DNA of 18,553 nucleotides. Source: Chrysochromulina tobinii. Taxonomy: Eukaryota > Haptophyta > Prymnesiales > Chrysochromulinaceae. Shown piece after piece: positions 1-8,497 of the stretch. A model generated the notes under the pieces. It searched no databases. It was not told where the DNA came from and saw only the letters and a program-made list of their open reading frames with translations. The DNA is taken from NCBI GenBank assembly GCA_001275005.1, contig JWZX01002624.1:1-18553 (forward strand), written 5' to 3'. Each line of letters opens with the position of its first letter. Within the stretch, counting starts at the first letter, position 1. The position numbers and the translations under genes are program-made.

Positions 1-559
1 CCTGAGGAGTCTCAGCTTGATGATTCCTTCATCACCGCGCCTTGTCGCGTTTGCACAAAGTGAATGTGATCTCACAACACCAAGTTTGAGGGACCTACAA
101 CTAAGCCGCGCACGTCCTTAGCACATCGAGTCGAACCGTCCCGCCGGCGAATACATCCGATCTCCGTACAGAACCAGTCCACAACGATCAGTGTATTGAA
201 TGTAACACACAGGCGGTCGGATCACAAACCCCAAAACTGCGAAAAGGTGAGCTCAGGACATGACGTAACGAAAAGGTCAGCTCAGGAGCTCATCATTCAC
301 GCCAAGTTCAAGTTCCTTCATAAACAACAGACAACCTAAAGGAATCCTATCGAACTTGAACTTGATCTTGTACTCAAAGTCCGCAAAAGTACGTCGAACC
401 ACGCGAAGAGCTATTTCTTGGCTCATCACTATAGCCAGCCTGCCCGGCCGATCCGGCCTCAGTGCGCGGATCTCGTCGTCTTCCATGCTGCTCGGGGTGG
501 GTGGCGCGACGTTGCGCGTCGCTGCGACGCGGCCGATCCAAATTCGATCGTCGCTGGCC
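1..559. other. Upstream stretch without a clear gene
   Basis: I see no supported coding region before the TLC gene. The frame of that gene stays open back to position 356, but it has no ATG before 485. A 19-base direct repeat with one mismatch (cgaaaaggtgagctcagga) lies at 240-258 and 269-287. It may be part of a promoter or simply a local duplication. Confidence 0.5.
240..287. repeat. Short tandem direct repeat, two 19-bp copies
   Basis: The copies at 240-258 and 269-287 differ at one base (g/c at the tenth position) and are spaced 29 bp apart. They sit about 270 bp upstream of the favoured start of the TLC-domain gene. No function can be read from the sequence. Confidence 0.6.
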
Positions 560-1432
560 ATGTCAGCCCTCCTTCCTGGCCACGCAATCAGTGAAGCTTT
601 GAAGATGTCGACGGCCACGACAGCACCTCTAATTGCCATCGGTTCAGGCATGGGCGCACTGGCCTTGCAGTTCCTCCTCCAGCGCATATTCGCCCGATCA
701 TCGGACCCGGCGTTTTCGCGCAACCCTGGATTTGTCGCGCACAATGTGATTGCCTTCGGTTTCATGCTCATCTGCACCTTCGTCGGTGGCCTCGTTTGGC
801 TCACACCTTCATGCTGGCCACATACGGCAGCGGCAAGGCTCCTCGAGCCAAGCTCTTCGGCAGTGTTCATCGCAGCGATGATCTTTGGCGAGCTCCTCTT
901 TTGGGATGTCCCATGTGGATTTCTCATCCCCAAACTTCGGCGACCCGACATGATCCTGCATCATATCGGCTTCCTGGTGCCCACATTCACAGCGATGCTC
1001 CACGCACCCATCTACTACTCAAACTTCTATTTTGGACTGAGCGAAGCCTCCACAATTCCCCTCACCCTCAACGAGATCTTCGCGCACGCGCACGACGCAG
1101 TCAAAGCAGCAGAGCCCATGCCCACTTCGCCGACGGCTGACGGCGCGCGGCTCGCGCGGCTCGCGCGATGGCGCGATGCTTTCCAGGTAGTCGCTGCCTT
1201 GTTCTTCGTCGCGTTGCGCGGTGTGGGTTTCACCTTCGTGACCTTTGCGAGACTGCTGCCTGACACGCTCCAAGTCCTGCGCACGTTGCCTGCTGCCGCC
1301 ACGGCGATGGCGCTTCCACTCAAGCTGCATGTCGGATTCGCAGTGGGCTTCAATGCGCTACAGCTCTATTGGCTCTCGGAGTTGATCAAGTTCATGGTCA
1401 CCAATGGGCCCGGCGGCCAACGGCCGGATTGA
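560..1432 (+). CDS. TLC-domain (TRAM/LAG1/CLN8-type) multipass membrane protein
   Basis: From the ATG at 560 the protein has 290 residues and about six hydrophobic segments (roughly 22-44, 57-81, 99-123, 132-150, 206-232 and 255-279). TLC-family marks are visible: the D-x3-HH motif (D130, H134, H135) and the following segment with E162, S164-T165 and N171, matching the family's E-x-ST...N pattern. TLC proteins act in endomembranes, in sphingolipid synthesis or lipid sensing and remodelling. The short form and lack of an obvious Lag1 motif suggest a TMEM56/TLCD4-like member rather than a ceramide synthase; that assignment is inference. The start is uncertain: the frame is open from 356 but with a TTG, and in-frame ATGs lie at 485, 560 and 605. 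I prefer 560 because it has G at -3 and leaves a short N-terminus. No intron is needed. The next gene lies downstream on the same strand. Confidence 0.72.
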   Translation: MSALLPGHAISEALKMSTATTAPLIAIGSGMGALALQFLLQRIFARSSDPAFSRNPGFVAHNVIAFGFMLICTFVGGLVWLTPSCWPHTAAARLLEPSSSAVFIAAMIFGELLFWDVPCGFLIPKLRRPDMILHHIGFLVPTFTAMLHAPIYYSNFYFGLSEASTIPLTLNEIFAHAHDAVKAAEPMPTSPTADGARLARLARWRDAFQVVAALFFVALRGVGFTFVTFARLLPDTLQVLRTLPAAATAMALPLKLHVGFAVGFNALQLYWLSELIKFMVTNGPGGQRPD

Positions 1433-1859
1433 GGTCGAGCTTTGGGTTTGAGGTCACGGAGTCTCTCCTTCGGTAATCTCGTTGGGCCGAGCTCCGACTG
1501 CGTGTATGTAGTACCGGTACGTCTTTCAGAGAGCGTCAGGGCCATGACACAACGTAGATTACGGGGTAATAATACAGTGGTTCAAAGACACCGGGGGGGA
1601 GCCCCGGACACACACGGGCATGCACACGGGATACATGACGGGATTTGACGGGATCATGGATGGTCCCGTGTGTCCCCCGGCTCCTTTCGAGCCGGCAGTC
1701 ATGAAAAGAATCTCATGGACAAGTGACGCTGCAGATTCCGCACGTGTGCGTTTCCCGGAAACTATCCGGATGCGGTACGGGTACGCAATGATGTTTGGAT
1801 GACGGAGGATATATACATCGTTCACGACATCACGATTTTCATGAAACCGCTCGCGAGCC
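1433..1859. other. Intergenic region with inverted repeat
   Basis: This 427-bp gap between two same-strand genes holds an imperfect inverted repeat (1598-1684). An AT-rich TATATA element at about 1809-1816 lies roughly 45 bp before the methyltransferase ATG and could be a core promoter. No coding region is supported; the reading frames here are short and match nothing I know. Confidence 0.45.
1598..1684. repeat. Imperfect inverted repeat enclosing GACGGGAT direct repeats
   Basis: The left arm is at 1598-1618 (ggagccccggacacacacg..) and the right arm at 1665-1684 (cccgtgtgtcccccggctcc). They pair except for a small mismatch or bulge region. The loop contains three near copies of (g/c)acgggat. 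This could be a small foldback element, a regulatory hairpin or the end of the upstream transcript. Confidence 0.45.
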
Positions 1860-2942
1860 ATGGCGGGTTCCGCAAGGGGGCGTGTCATGTTACTGTTCCG
1901 CTGCGTTACAGCGCTGATCCTTACCGCTCCCTCGAGAAGCGCTGAATGTGGAGCCTGTATGCCAAACTTGACGACGTGGAGGAAAAGGATACGGGGCTCG
2001 AGCTGCCCCGTGTCGACATGGGAAGACCTCCTTGCAAAGCTTCTTCCGCCAGCGAAGGCTCCAGTGCTTGTCGACATTGGCGCAAACAAGGGCTACAAGG
2101 TCGGAAGATTTATCGAGCGGTGGTCGCAAACGCCAGTGACCCCAAGACGTTGGTATGGTGCCCTGATAGCGTCAGCAAAAACGAATGTGGGATTGTGCGG
2201 CGCTTGCAGCGATTGCAAAGAGACGCCTCTGCTTGAGCATCAATTGGCAAGGTGGCCCTCGGTACGAGTGCATGCGCTTGAGCTGCAAGCTACGACTCGT
2301 GAGCTTCTTCGCCGCGTACTCAACGATACCGGGACGAGTGCGGCTGTGGAGGTCCACGACTTGGCTGCATCAAATGTGACTCAAACAGTTGAGTACATAG
2401 AAGCCGGCCCCGGTAACGAGGGACGCTTCGTATGCCCGAAAAGCTCCAGACTGTGCAAAAGAGTACGCGACCGAAATGGGACCCGTGCAACACAAGCCAT
2501 CACCGTGGATGATTTCTTGGCGAGGCAAGGACTGCGCGACGTCTATCAGCTCGTCATCGACACCGAGGGTCACGACGCCCTCGTGCTTCAGGGTGCGCGC
2601 CAGTCTCTTGCGGCCAGGAAGATTTCGATACTCGAGTTTGAGTACAGCGGGAAGGGGCAATGGGGAAGGTCAAAAGAGGGCCTCCTTGCTGCTACGCTGC
2701 ACTGGGTCTCAGCCTTGGGCTACTGCTGCTACTGGCAGACCGGCAGCAAGGAGCGCCCTTTAATGCCAGCGGCAGCGGGCTGTTTCAGGCCTGAACACGA
2801 GATTCGCGCGTGGAGCAACTTGGTCTGTGCTCATGGAATGCACGCCGCCGCGCTTCGCAGAATAGCCGACTCGCTGGATGTTACTACTATGAATGTGTCG
2901 CCACTTGACAGAGTGACTCTTGATTTTGAGAAAACGAAATGA
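1860..2942 (+). CDS. Secreted/endomembrane FkbM-family (Methyltransf_21) methyltransferase
   Basis: The 360-residue protein starts at an ATG in strong context (gccATGG). Residues 1-28 form a signal peptide: basic start, hydrophobic MLLFRCVTALILTA, likely cleavage near SRSA/E. The S-adenosylmethionine-binding motif I is VLVDIGANKGY (69-79). The FkbM signature follows: ITVDDFL (214-220), then LVIDTEGHDALVLQGA (231-246) and ILEFEY (257-262). FkbM enzymes O-methylate sugars or small hydroxyl groups. Five N-x-S/T sequons (N36, N155, N172, N206, N345) and several cysteines (including C113, C116, C119) fit a protein maturing in the ER, so glycan methylation is the likely role; the substrate is unknown. 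A TATATA element lies about 45 bp upstream. The 3' end converges on the EF-hand gene with a 128-bp gap. Family call firm, substrate unknown. Confidence 0.85.
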   Translation: MAGSARGRVMLLFRCVTALILTAPSRSAECGACMPNLTTWRKRIRGSSCPVSTWEDLLAKLLPPAKAPVLVDIGANKGYKVGRFIERWSQTPVTPRRWYGALIASAKTNVGLCGACSDCKETPLLEHQLARWPSVRVHALELQATTRELLRRVLNDTGTSAAVEVHDLAASNVTQTVEYIEAGPGNEGRFVCPKSSRLCKRVRDRNGTRATQAITVDDFLARQGLRDVYQLVIDTEGHDALVLQGARQSLAARKISILEFEYSGKGQWGRSKEGLLAATLHWVSALGYCCYWQTGSKERPLMPAAAGCFRPEHEIRAWSNLVCAHGMHAAALRRIADSLDVTTMNVSPLDRVTLDFEKTK

Positions 2943-3070
2943 AGAAGCGAAGATAAAAGGGTCTCTCTCGAACGCATGTTTGAACACTGTGTGCATGAAA
3001 AGTGTTAGAATCTACACCATGGTGTGTGTATTGAAAGCTCCCCCAGACCTCAAACGGTAAAGTGATGTCG

Positions 3071-6000
3071 TCACCAATCTCCTCTGTCGTCACCGATCTC
3101 CTCCCTTTTCTCCAGCTTTGCCGCCTCGTACCGCAGGATCGTCTTGAGCTCGTTGAAGGTGAGTTCGCCGCTCCCGTCCATGTCGAACGAGTCGAAGAGC
3201 GCATCGATGGCGTCCATGTTCGCCTGGCTCTCTTCGATGCCGAGGAGCCCCAGCCCCGCTCGAAACTCGTGCTTCGTCACCGCTCCATCGCCGTTCTTGT
3301 CCATGCGCTTGAAGAAATCGATGATGCGCGAGTAGCTCGCGGCGAGCGCCTCACGCACGCCCGCAACGGTCACCTCCTTGAGCACGATCGACGACCGTTG
3401 CGCGCTGAGGAGAGGTCGGCGCGACGAGCGTGGCGCGATCTTGTCAGGTTCGTCAGGTTCGCCACGCGTCTGGCCTCGGCGCAACGAGCCTGGCGCGACC
3501 TTGTTCTTCGCCTTGAGCTCGATGGCGCCCGCTGCACCCGCCTTGAGCTCGGCAGCGAGCTCGACCGCGGCGCCCTGCCGAAGCTTCCGGTTGAGCTCGT
3601 CGAAGCGGATCGTGCCTCCGCCGTCCGAGTCGAGCGACATGAAGAGCTCATCGGCCAGGTCGGTGCGGCTGGTATCGAAGCCGAGGAGCGGCAGCGCGCC
3701 GCGGAACTCTGCCTTCGTGATCGTGCCATCGCTGTCTTTGTCAAGCTTGCGGAAGGCGTCGATGACGCGCGTCCTATTGGCCGTCAGCGCGGCGCGGAGC
3801 TCCTCGATCGTCACTGCCTTCAACGGACCCGAGGGCGCTTGGTTTTGGGCTTGATTGGGCGAGGTCTGCTTCTCGGTCGTCTGCACGTGAGTACGTTCAA
3901 AGCTCCCGCTGCGTCGCAGCGCGTGCTGATTCAAACCGTACGTGCCGAGGGCGGAATCGAAGGCACCCGGCTGCAAGCTGCGAGTCGGGGATGAGGCGTC
4001 GCGCCGCAACCTGAACCCAAAGCCCCCTCGTTGACGAGCGGAGTATGCGGAGTCGAAGCTCCCGCTTCGTCTGAGCGCCTGAGGATTCTCCGCGTACATG
4101 GCAAAGTCGACGGCACCTGGGCGCAGATTGGGGTGAAGCTTCGAGCTCCGCCCCTGGCGTAAGACACGGTGCAGCTCCTTGTACTCGACGGAGCCGCTGC
4201 CGTCTACATCCATCTCGGCAAAGAGTTCATCGACGACGTCGGCCGGCGCGTCGAAGCCAACGGCACGGAGGCATGCATGCAACTCGGCACGTTCGATGGT
4301 GCCGCTCTCATCAGTGTCCCATTTACGGAAGAGGTCGATGACGCGCGTGAAGGAGGTCTTGAGAGCGCCGCGCAGGGAGGCCCGAATGTACTCAACGTAC
4401 TGGATCTCCCCCGAACAGTCCTCGTCGAACTCGTCGAAGATGGCGTCGCACGCCTCGTCCGTCGCGGGCAGGATGCTCGCGATGACCTTGCGGAACTCGA
4501 GCTTATCGACCGTCCCGCTGCCGTCCGCATCGAACTCGCGAAAGCGGTCGTTCATCCTGGAGAGGGAGCCCGCGAGCACGCGCTTGAGGGCTTCCTTTTC
4601 GAGGATTGCAGCGTCCTTTTGGAGCATCGAGCCGATCGCGCGATACGACACTGTCCCGTTGAGATCGGCCGTGAACGAGTGGAAAAGCTTCTGCACCTCC
4701 TCGCGCTTTGCCACCAGGCCGAGCATCGCGAGCCCGTGACCAAACTCGGCCATCGTGAGCCTCCCTGTGCCGAGCTCGTCCGTGCTTGCAAAGTGCACGA
4801 GCGCACGCGGCCACATCATGGCGACTCGCTGGCCCAGAGGGTGTGACTGCATTCCGCTGCCGCCCGGTGTGGTGCTCATGTACGTGTGTACGTGAGCGCC
4901 CAAATGGTGGCTCGCCTCCAGGACGAGCGTCTCGAGGGATGCCTGCACCGTCGGAGCTTGTGCATTGGGCCCGAGCCCCACGGCGGGTGCATGCAGGCCC
5001 GTCGTGTGCATGCATTCGATCGGAGCCTGCCTCCGGCTTGAGCGATCTGCCTCCGGCTTGAGGATCTGGCCCCTCGTGGGCGATTGCGGCGTCGGCATGA
5101 AATTCCAAGAGACACCCCATCCCTTCGCCTGATGAGGCATGGCATCGGTGGCCATCATCCGACCTCGAGAGGCCATATGCTCAAGCCTCGACCCCGAGCT
5201 CACGTACGGGTTCGTCATCGATCCCGAGATCCGACCTCGAGGGGGAGATCGCGACGTCGGCATCCGCATCGGCATTCGCGTCGTCGCGGCACCCTGGCTG
5301 TCGAGGCTGCAAGGACTGCTGCTTCGCGGCGATGCTGGGTGTCGGTGATGCTGGGACGGGGGCGAGGCTTGGAGTGAAGCCGCTCTGCCCATCGCTGCGC
5401 CCGCCCCTCCGACCGCGCCTATGGCAATCGTGTGCGGGGGATCGACACTGACACGCCGCCGGAGATGTGCGTAGAGCTCCTGGTACTCGAGCGCACCCGA
5501 GCGATCGCTGTCAAACGAGTCGAAGGTGAGATCATAGTGTGACTTGTGGGCGACGACGCCGAGCTTCTGCAATGCGCTCCGGAACTCGCGCTTGTCAATC
5601 TTGCCCGACTGGTCCTCGTCAAACTCGCGAAACGTGTCGATGATCCGGTGCAGGTTCTTGGCGAGCGCCATCTTGAGCTGGCCGATGACGCCGGCGACGC
5701 TCGCCTTTTGGGCCGGCGTGAGCTCGAGTGGTGCCGCCTCAGGGGCAGCTCCGACCTGGGCGCGCTCTCGTAGCTGCTGAGCAAGCAGGCTCGTCGCGGC
5801 CCCAAGGCTGCCGCGCGGCGAGCGTGGCGTCGCGTTGGAGGTCGGCGGCGGAGTTCGATGCCGGTGGACGTCGACGCTCGGGGCAGAGCGCTTCGCACGC
5901 CCGGGAGGCACGTTCACGGCGTCATGCGCGTCCGAGGTTGGCCTCCACCTCCACCGATTACTGTAGTTACCTCCGGCGAGAGGGACGCCGGAGGTAGTAC

Positions 6001-6847
6001 CGGAGGTAGTACCGGTACCCGGAGAGAGGGACGCCTCGTACACGCACGGAGGCTGGCCTGCCACCCACCAGCCTCCGTCCGTCGAGACCGCGGAGCTGCC
6101 ACTGCCACGTGGAGACTCATCTACGTGCCACGAGATCTCCACGTTGCCGCGCAGCGCCGGCTCGGGAGAATGATCGGGAGTACGGCTGCGACCGCCGTCG
6201 CCGTTCCTGGGCGCGGAGCTGTCGACGGAGTCATCATGTGGGTCGTGAGCAGCCTGCTGAGCCTGGTAGCCGCCCGCGCCCAGCACAGCAGCCTCAGAAT
6301 GTTTCGCCTCCGGATCGTTCAGCATCCCCGATGCGCATCCCCGATGCGCATCGGAAAGCGTATCTCCAAGCGGCAGCCCAGATGCATATCTCCACTCGCC
6401 CCGAGCCTCGCGCCCCCACGGGCCCGTGGCTACAGCGGCGGCCACTTGCGCTGCCTTGCTGGCGTCGCTCGCAGCGCTTGCAGCGCTTGCAGCGCTAGCG
6501 TCGCCGTGCTCCATTGCGCGAACGGCCCCGGTCGTGCTCATTGGCCTTGCGGGGTTCGAGAATGAGGCTGAGCGCGCCATCTGGCGCGCTTCGATGGCTT
6601 GCTTGATCACTTGGTTCTCAAGCGAGCTCTCAAGCCCTTCGTTGTGCACCCTTGCCGCTTGTAGCTGCGCCTGGAGACGGGCGTTCATCTCGGCGAGCTC
6701 GCGGTTATGCTGCTCAAGTGAAAGTACGCCCGAGACTAGGTCCCTGTGCGTCGATGGGAGCATGGCATCCGGCTGATGCCATCCGACTCCCGACTCCGAG
6801 CGGGCCATCTTGCGGTTGAAGCCTTTTGCGAAAGCCAGCGACGACAT
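3071..6847 (-). CDS. Large protein with six EF-hand pairs and N-terminal coiled coil
   Basis: The first in-frame ATG is at 6847, giving 1258 residues (the frame is open to 6874, but only through a GTG). Residues about 36-88 form a coiled coil (LSLEQHNRELAEMNARLQAQ). A disordered Ser/Pro/Gly-rich region follows. EF-hand loops are at 410-421/446-457, 690-701/726-737, 773-784/808-819, 844-855/880-891, 1036-1047/1073-1084 and 1183-1194/1222-1233. Ten fit the D-x-D-x-S/D-G...E rule. The second pair is degenerate: L at position 3 of the first loop, T at position 1 and A at position 12 of the second. Most pairs are preceded by a shared helix (AL...R(V/I)ID.F), showing repeat growth. Two ~34-residue repeats ending ALRRSGSF lie at 908-941 and 958-991. 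Likely a calcium sensor or scaffold; partner and location are unknown. It is the downstream tandem relative of the gene at 7439-8497. Confidence 0.85.
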   Translation of the reverse strand: MSSLAFAKGFNRKMARSESGVGWHQPDAMLPSTHRDLVSGVLSLEQHNRELAEMNARLQAQLQAARVHNEGLESSLENQVIKQAIEARQMARSASFSNPARPMSTTGAVRAMEHGDASAASAASAASDASKAAQVAAAVATGPWGREARGEWRYASGLPLGDTLSDAHRGCASGMLNDPEAKHSEAAVLGAGGYQAQQAAHDPHDDSVDSSAPRNGDGGRSRTPDHSPEPALRGNVEISWHVDESPRGSGSSAVSTDGGWWVAGQPPCVYEASLSPGTGTTSGTTSGVPLAGGNYSNRWRWRPTSDAHDAVNVPPGRAKRSAPSVDVHRHRTPPPTSNATPRSPRGSLGAATSLLAQQLRERAQVGAAPEAAPLELTPAQKASVAGVIGQLKMALAKNLHRIIDTFREFDEDQSGKIDKREFRSALQKLGVVAHKSHYDLTFDSFDSDRSGALEYQELYAHLRRRVSVDPPHTIAIGAVGGAGAAMGRAASLQASPPSQHHRHPASPRSSSPCSLDSQGAATTRMPMRMPTSRSPPRGRISGSMTNPYVSSGSRLEHMASRGRMMATDAMPHQAKGWGVSWNFMPTPQSPTRGQILKPEADRSSRRQAPIECMHTTGLHAPAVGLGPNAQAPTVQASLETLVLEASHHLGAHVHTYMSTTPGGSGMQSHPLGQRVAMMWPRALVHFASTDELGTGRLTMAEFGHGLAMLGLVAKREEVQKLFHSFTADLNGTVSYRAIGSMLQKDAAILEKEALKRVLAGSLSRMNDRFREFDADGSGTVDKLEFRKVIASILPATDEACDAIFDEFDEDCSGEIQYVEYIRASLRGALKTSFTRVIDLFRKWDTDESGTIERAELHACLRAVGFDAPADVVDELFAEMDVDGSGSVEYKELHRVLRQGRSSKLHPNLRPGAVDFAMYAENPQALRRSGSFDSAYSARQRGGFGFRLRRDASSPTRSLQPGAFDSALGTYGLNQHALRRSGSFERTHVQTTEKQTSPNQAQNQAPSGPLKAVTIEELRAALTANRTRVIDAFRKLDKDSDGTITKAEFRGALPLLGFDTSRTDLADELFMSLDSDGGGTIRFDELNRKLRQGAAVELAAELKAGAAGAIELKAKNKVAPGSLRRGQTRGEPDEPDKIAPRSSRRPLLSAQRSSIVLKEVTVAGVREALAASYSRIIDFFKRMDKNGDGAVTKHEFRAGLGLLGIEESQANMDAIDALFDSFDMDGSGELTFNELKTILRYEAAKLEKREEIGDDRGDW
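5968..5996. repeat. Perfect 11-bp hairpin inside the EF-hand gene, beside short tandem repeats
   Basis: The arms tacctccggcg (5968-5978) and cgccggaggta (5986-5996) are perfectly complementary around a 7-base loop. Duplicated ggaggtagtacc and gagagggacgcc units follow up to about 6033. In the protein this is the Gly/Thr/Ser-rich low-complexity stretch. It may reflect simple-repeat expansion. Confidence 0.6.
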
Positions 6848-7438
6848 TCGAATCCGTGCAGGCTCCGCGCGCACAGGGCGCAGGCCGTGCCTCCGCCCTC
6901 GCCGCCCAAAGCGAACGAGTGCCCACGTGGAAATTGGAACTCACGTACGTTGGAATCCGTCGTTTGCATGCAGCGTCACGAGGAGTTGTCCAAGTTTCTG
7001 TACAAAAAGAAGGTCGTGAGTGTTGCTGTTCTTTTGGGCTTCCTCGTTGTTCCGTTTCCTGTGTTGCCTGTTATGTGTTGTCCTGCAGTCAATTGCCTGC
7101 AGTGTTGTCCGTGCTGTGATAACGTCGTCCTGATGCTGATCTGCATCTGGTCCCGCTAAAACGTCGTCACAAGTTCAATACGAGTCTTACATGTACAGTA
7201 CCCGGCCTTGACCGCCTTGAAACACACACCCGCAGTGTTACCCGTGCCGTGACCACACGTGGGGTAACACACCTCCGCTCGGATCGTACACAGTCGCCTT
7301 CGATGGCTGCGCACCACATCTGGTGCATGATCGCATGCATAAATTCACCCGGGCAACCCTGCCGGCGCACATCGGAGCACGGAGGGACCCGCTGGCCGTA
7401 GAAACTCATCGAGCTCGCTCCGGAGATTACGCCCTCGT
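6848..7438. other. Gap between the two minus-strand genes
   Basis: This 591-bp stretch should hold the 5' leader and promoter of the EF-hand gene and the 3' end of the coiled-coil gene. It contains a perfect 9-bp inverted repeat (7235-7270) and a TTTATAAA palindrome at about 7438-7445 that overlaps the stop codon of the coiled-coil gene. An 80-codon ATG frame (7167-7409, minus) has no recognisable features. An upstream non-coding exon or intron of the EF-hand gene here cannot be excluded. Confidence 0.4.
7235..7270. repeat. Inverted repeat, 9-bp perfect arms
   Basis: gtgttaccc (7235-7243) pairs with gggtaacac (7262-7270) across an 18-base spacer. It lies between two minus-strand genes. It could be a palindromic binding site or a hairpin in the 3' end of the upstream transcript. 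Confidence 0.5.
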
Positions 7439-8497
7439 TTATAAAGTGTACGTCTCCCCACGGCGCTGCAGCGCGATCGAGCGAGCAAGCTCATGACGGT
7501 CGAGGTCGGCATGCTCGCCACGGGCACGGCGCTGCTCAGTCGCTTCAGCGACGCTGGGACTAAAGGGGTGGCCCTGTACTTGAATCGAGCGAGCGAACTC
7601 AGGACCGCCGAGGTCGACATGCTCGCCCCGGGGTGTGCGATGTGGCGAGGGGCGTGGCTGCTCCAGCTCGTTCGCGGCGCTCGTGTTCCGTCGGCGTACC
7701 ACGAGCGAGCGAGCGAACTCATGACTGTCTCGACCGAGTTGGTCAAGTGAGCGTGTGCCCTGAGCTGACATCGGCCTCTCTGGCTTGACTTTGAGCTTGA
7801 GCGCTCGCGATGTCGTGAGCGCTTGCGGCGAGGACTTCCATCCGATGGTATCCCGGTCAGGCCGATCAGCTGAGTTCCTTCCGATCCGTTCACGCCGAAT
7901 CTGCATCTGCAGCTGCGCCACCTGGTTCTCAAGCGTCATGCTGTACTGGACGAGATCCACCTCGTGTTGCTGGGCTGGCCGTCGGTGATGCTGCAAGTTC
8001 TCGAGGCGTGCCAATAACATGGACTTCTGTTTTTCGTGCTCACGCTGCAGCTGCATGTGCAGGAGCGACACTTCGTTCTCGCGCTGCTCGTGCTCGCTCC
8101 GAAGCTGCTGCTTCAGCTGCGTCACTTGGCCCTCAAGCTCCGCAATCCGCGTGCTATCCGCGTGCTTGTGCATCCTTGCCGCCCACAATTGCTCCTTGAG
8201 ATGGGCATTCTGTTCTCTAAGTTCGGCGTTCTCCTGCTCTACCAGAAGTACGCTCGAGGCCAGGCCCCGAGTCGACGTCTGCATGACCTCCGAGGGCGTA
8301 CGGATCGTCCTGGGAGTCTTGAGCAGATCGGATTCGTGGCGCTTCTTGAGCAGATCCGATTCCTGCAAGGAGAGCCACGAATGTATCTCGGTACTCTTGA
8401 GCAAAGGCTGGCCCTCAGTGGATGTGCTCAAAGGGTACATAACCGATTTCTGGCCCTCAGAGAATATGTGCTCAGAGAACGTGCTCATTGGGTACAT
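7439..8497 (-). CDS. Coiled-coil protein, paralogous to the N-terminus of the EF-hand protein
   Basis: The 352-residue protein starts with an ATG at 8497 and ends with TAA at 7439. Residues about 78-205 are a Gln/Glu/Leu-rich coiled coil (VEQENAELREQNAHLKEQL and beyond). This aligns with the coiled coil of the EF-hand protein: ST..(D/G)L.S.VL..EQ.N.EL.E.NA.L..QL.AAR.H. A second shared spot is (P/K)P.RPMS. The C-terminal third has three imperfect repeats around 251-270, 293-309 and 329-347 with core (E/H)(F/L)ARS(L/I). The N-terminus also repeats itself (MYP(M/L)ST; ESDLLK twice). There are no EF-hands, signal peptide or membrane segment. Likely a cytoplasmic structural or scaffold protein that could dimerise with itself or with the EF-hand protein; the partner is inference. 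It may instead be the 5' part of a larger gene joined to the EF-hand gene by splicing, but each frame has its own ATG and stop. Confidence 0.7.
   Translation of the reverse strand: MYPMSTFSEHIFSEGQKSVMYPLSTSTEGQPLLKSTEIHSWLSLQESDLLKKRHESDLLKTPRTIRTPSEVMQTSTRGLASSVLLVEQENAELREQNAHLKEQLWAARMHKHADSTRIAELEGQVTQLKQQLRSEHEQRENEVSLLHMQLQREHEKQKSMLLARLENLQHHRRPAQQHEVDLVQYSMTLENQVAQLQMQIRRERIGRNSADRPDRDTIGWKSSPQALTTSRALKLKVKPERPMSAQGTRSLDQLGRDSHEFARSLVVRRRNTSAANELEQPRPSPHRTPRGEHVDLGGPEFARSIQVQGHPFSPSVAEATEQRRARGEHADLDRHELARSIALQRRGETYTL

Noticed and set aside
277-951. 224-codon minus-strand frame over the TLC gene
   Set aside because: No domain; the plus strand shows TLC motifs and membrane segments.
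3062-3994. 310-codon plus-strand frame opposite the EF-hand gene
   Set aside because: It mirrors the repeated EF-hand codons on the other strand and has no known domain; the minus frame has ten canonical EF-hand loops.
4169-4846. 225-codon plus-strand frame
   Set aside because: Also antisense to EF-hand pairs; its acidic Val/Leu/Glu-rich repeats are the complement of those codons.
6746-7159. 137-codon plus frame with a hydrophobic, Cys-rich end
   Set aside because: Half of it is antisense to the EF-hand gene start and the rest has no supporting motif; a real short gene here cannot be excluded but is not supported.
7438-7445. TTTATAAA as a TATA box
   Set aside because: It overlaps the stop codon of the coiled-coil gene and lies about 590 bp from the EF-hand ATG, so there is no reason to call it a promoter.
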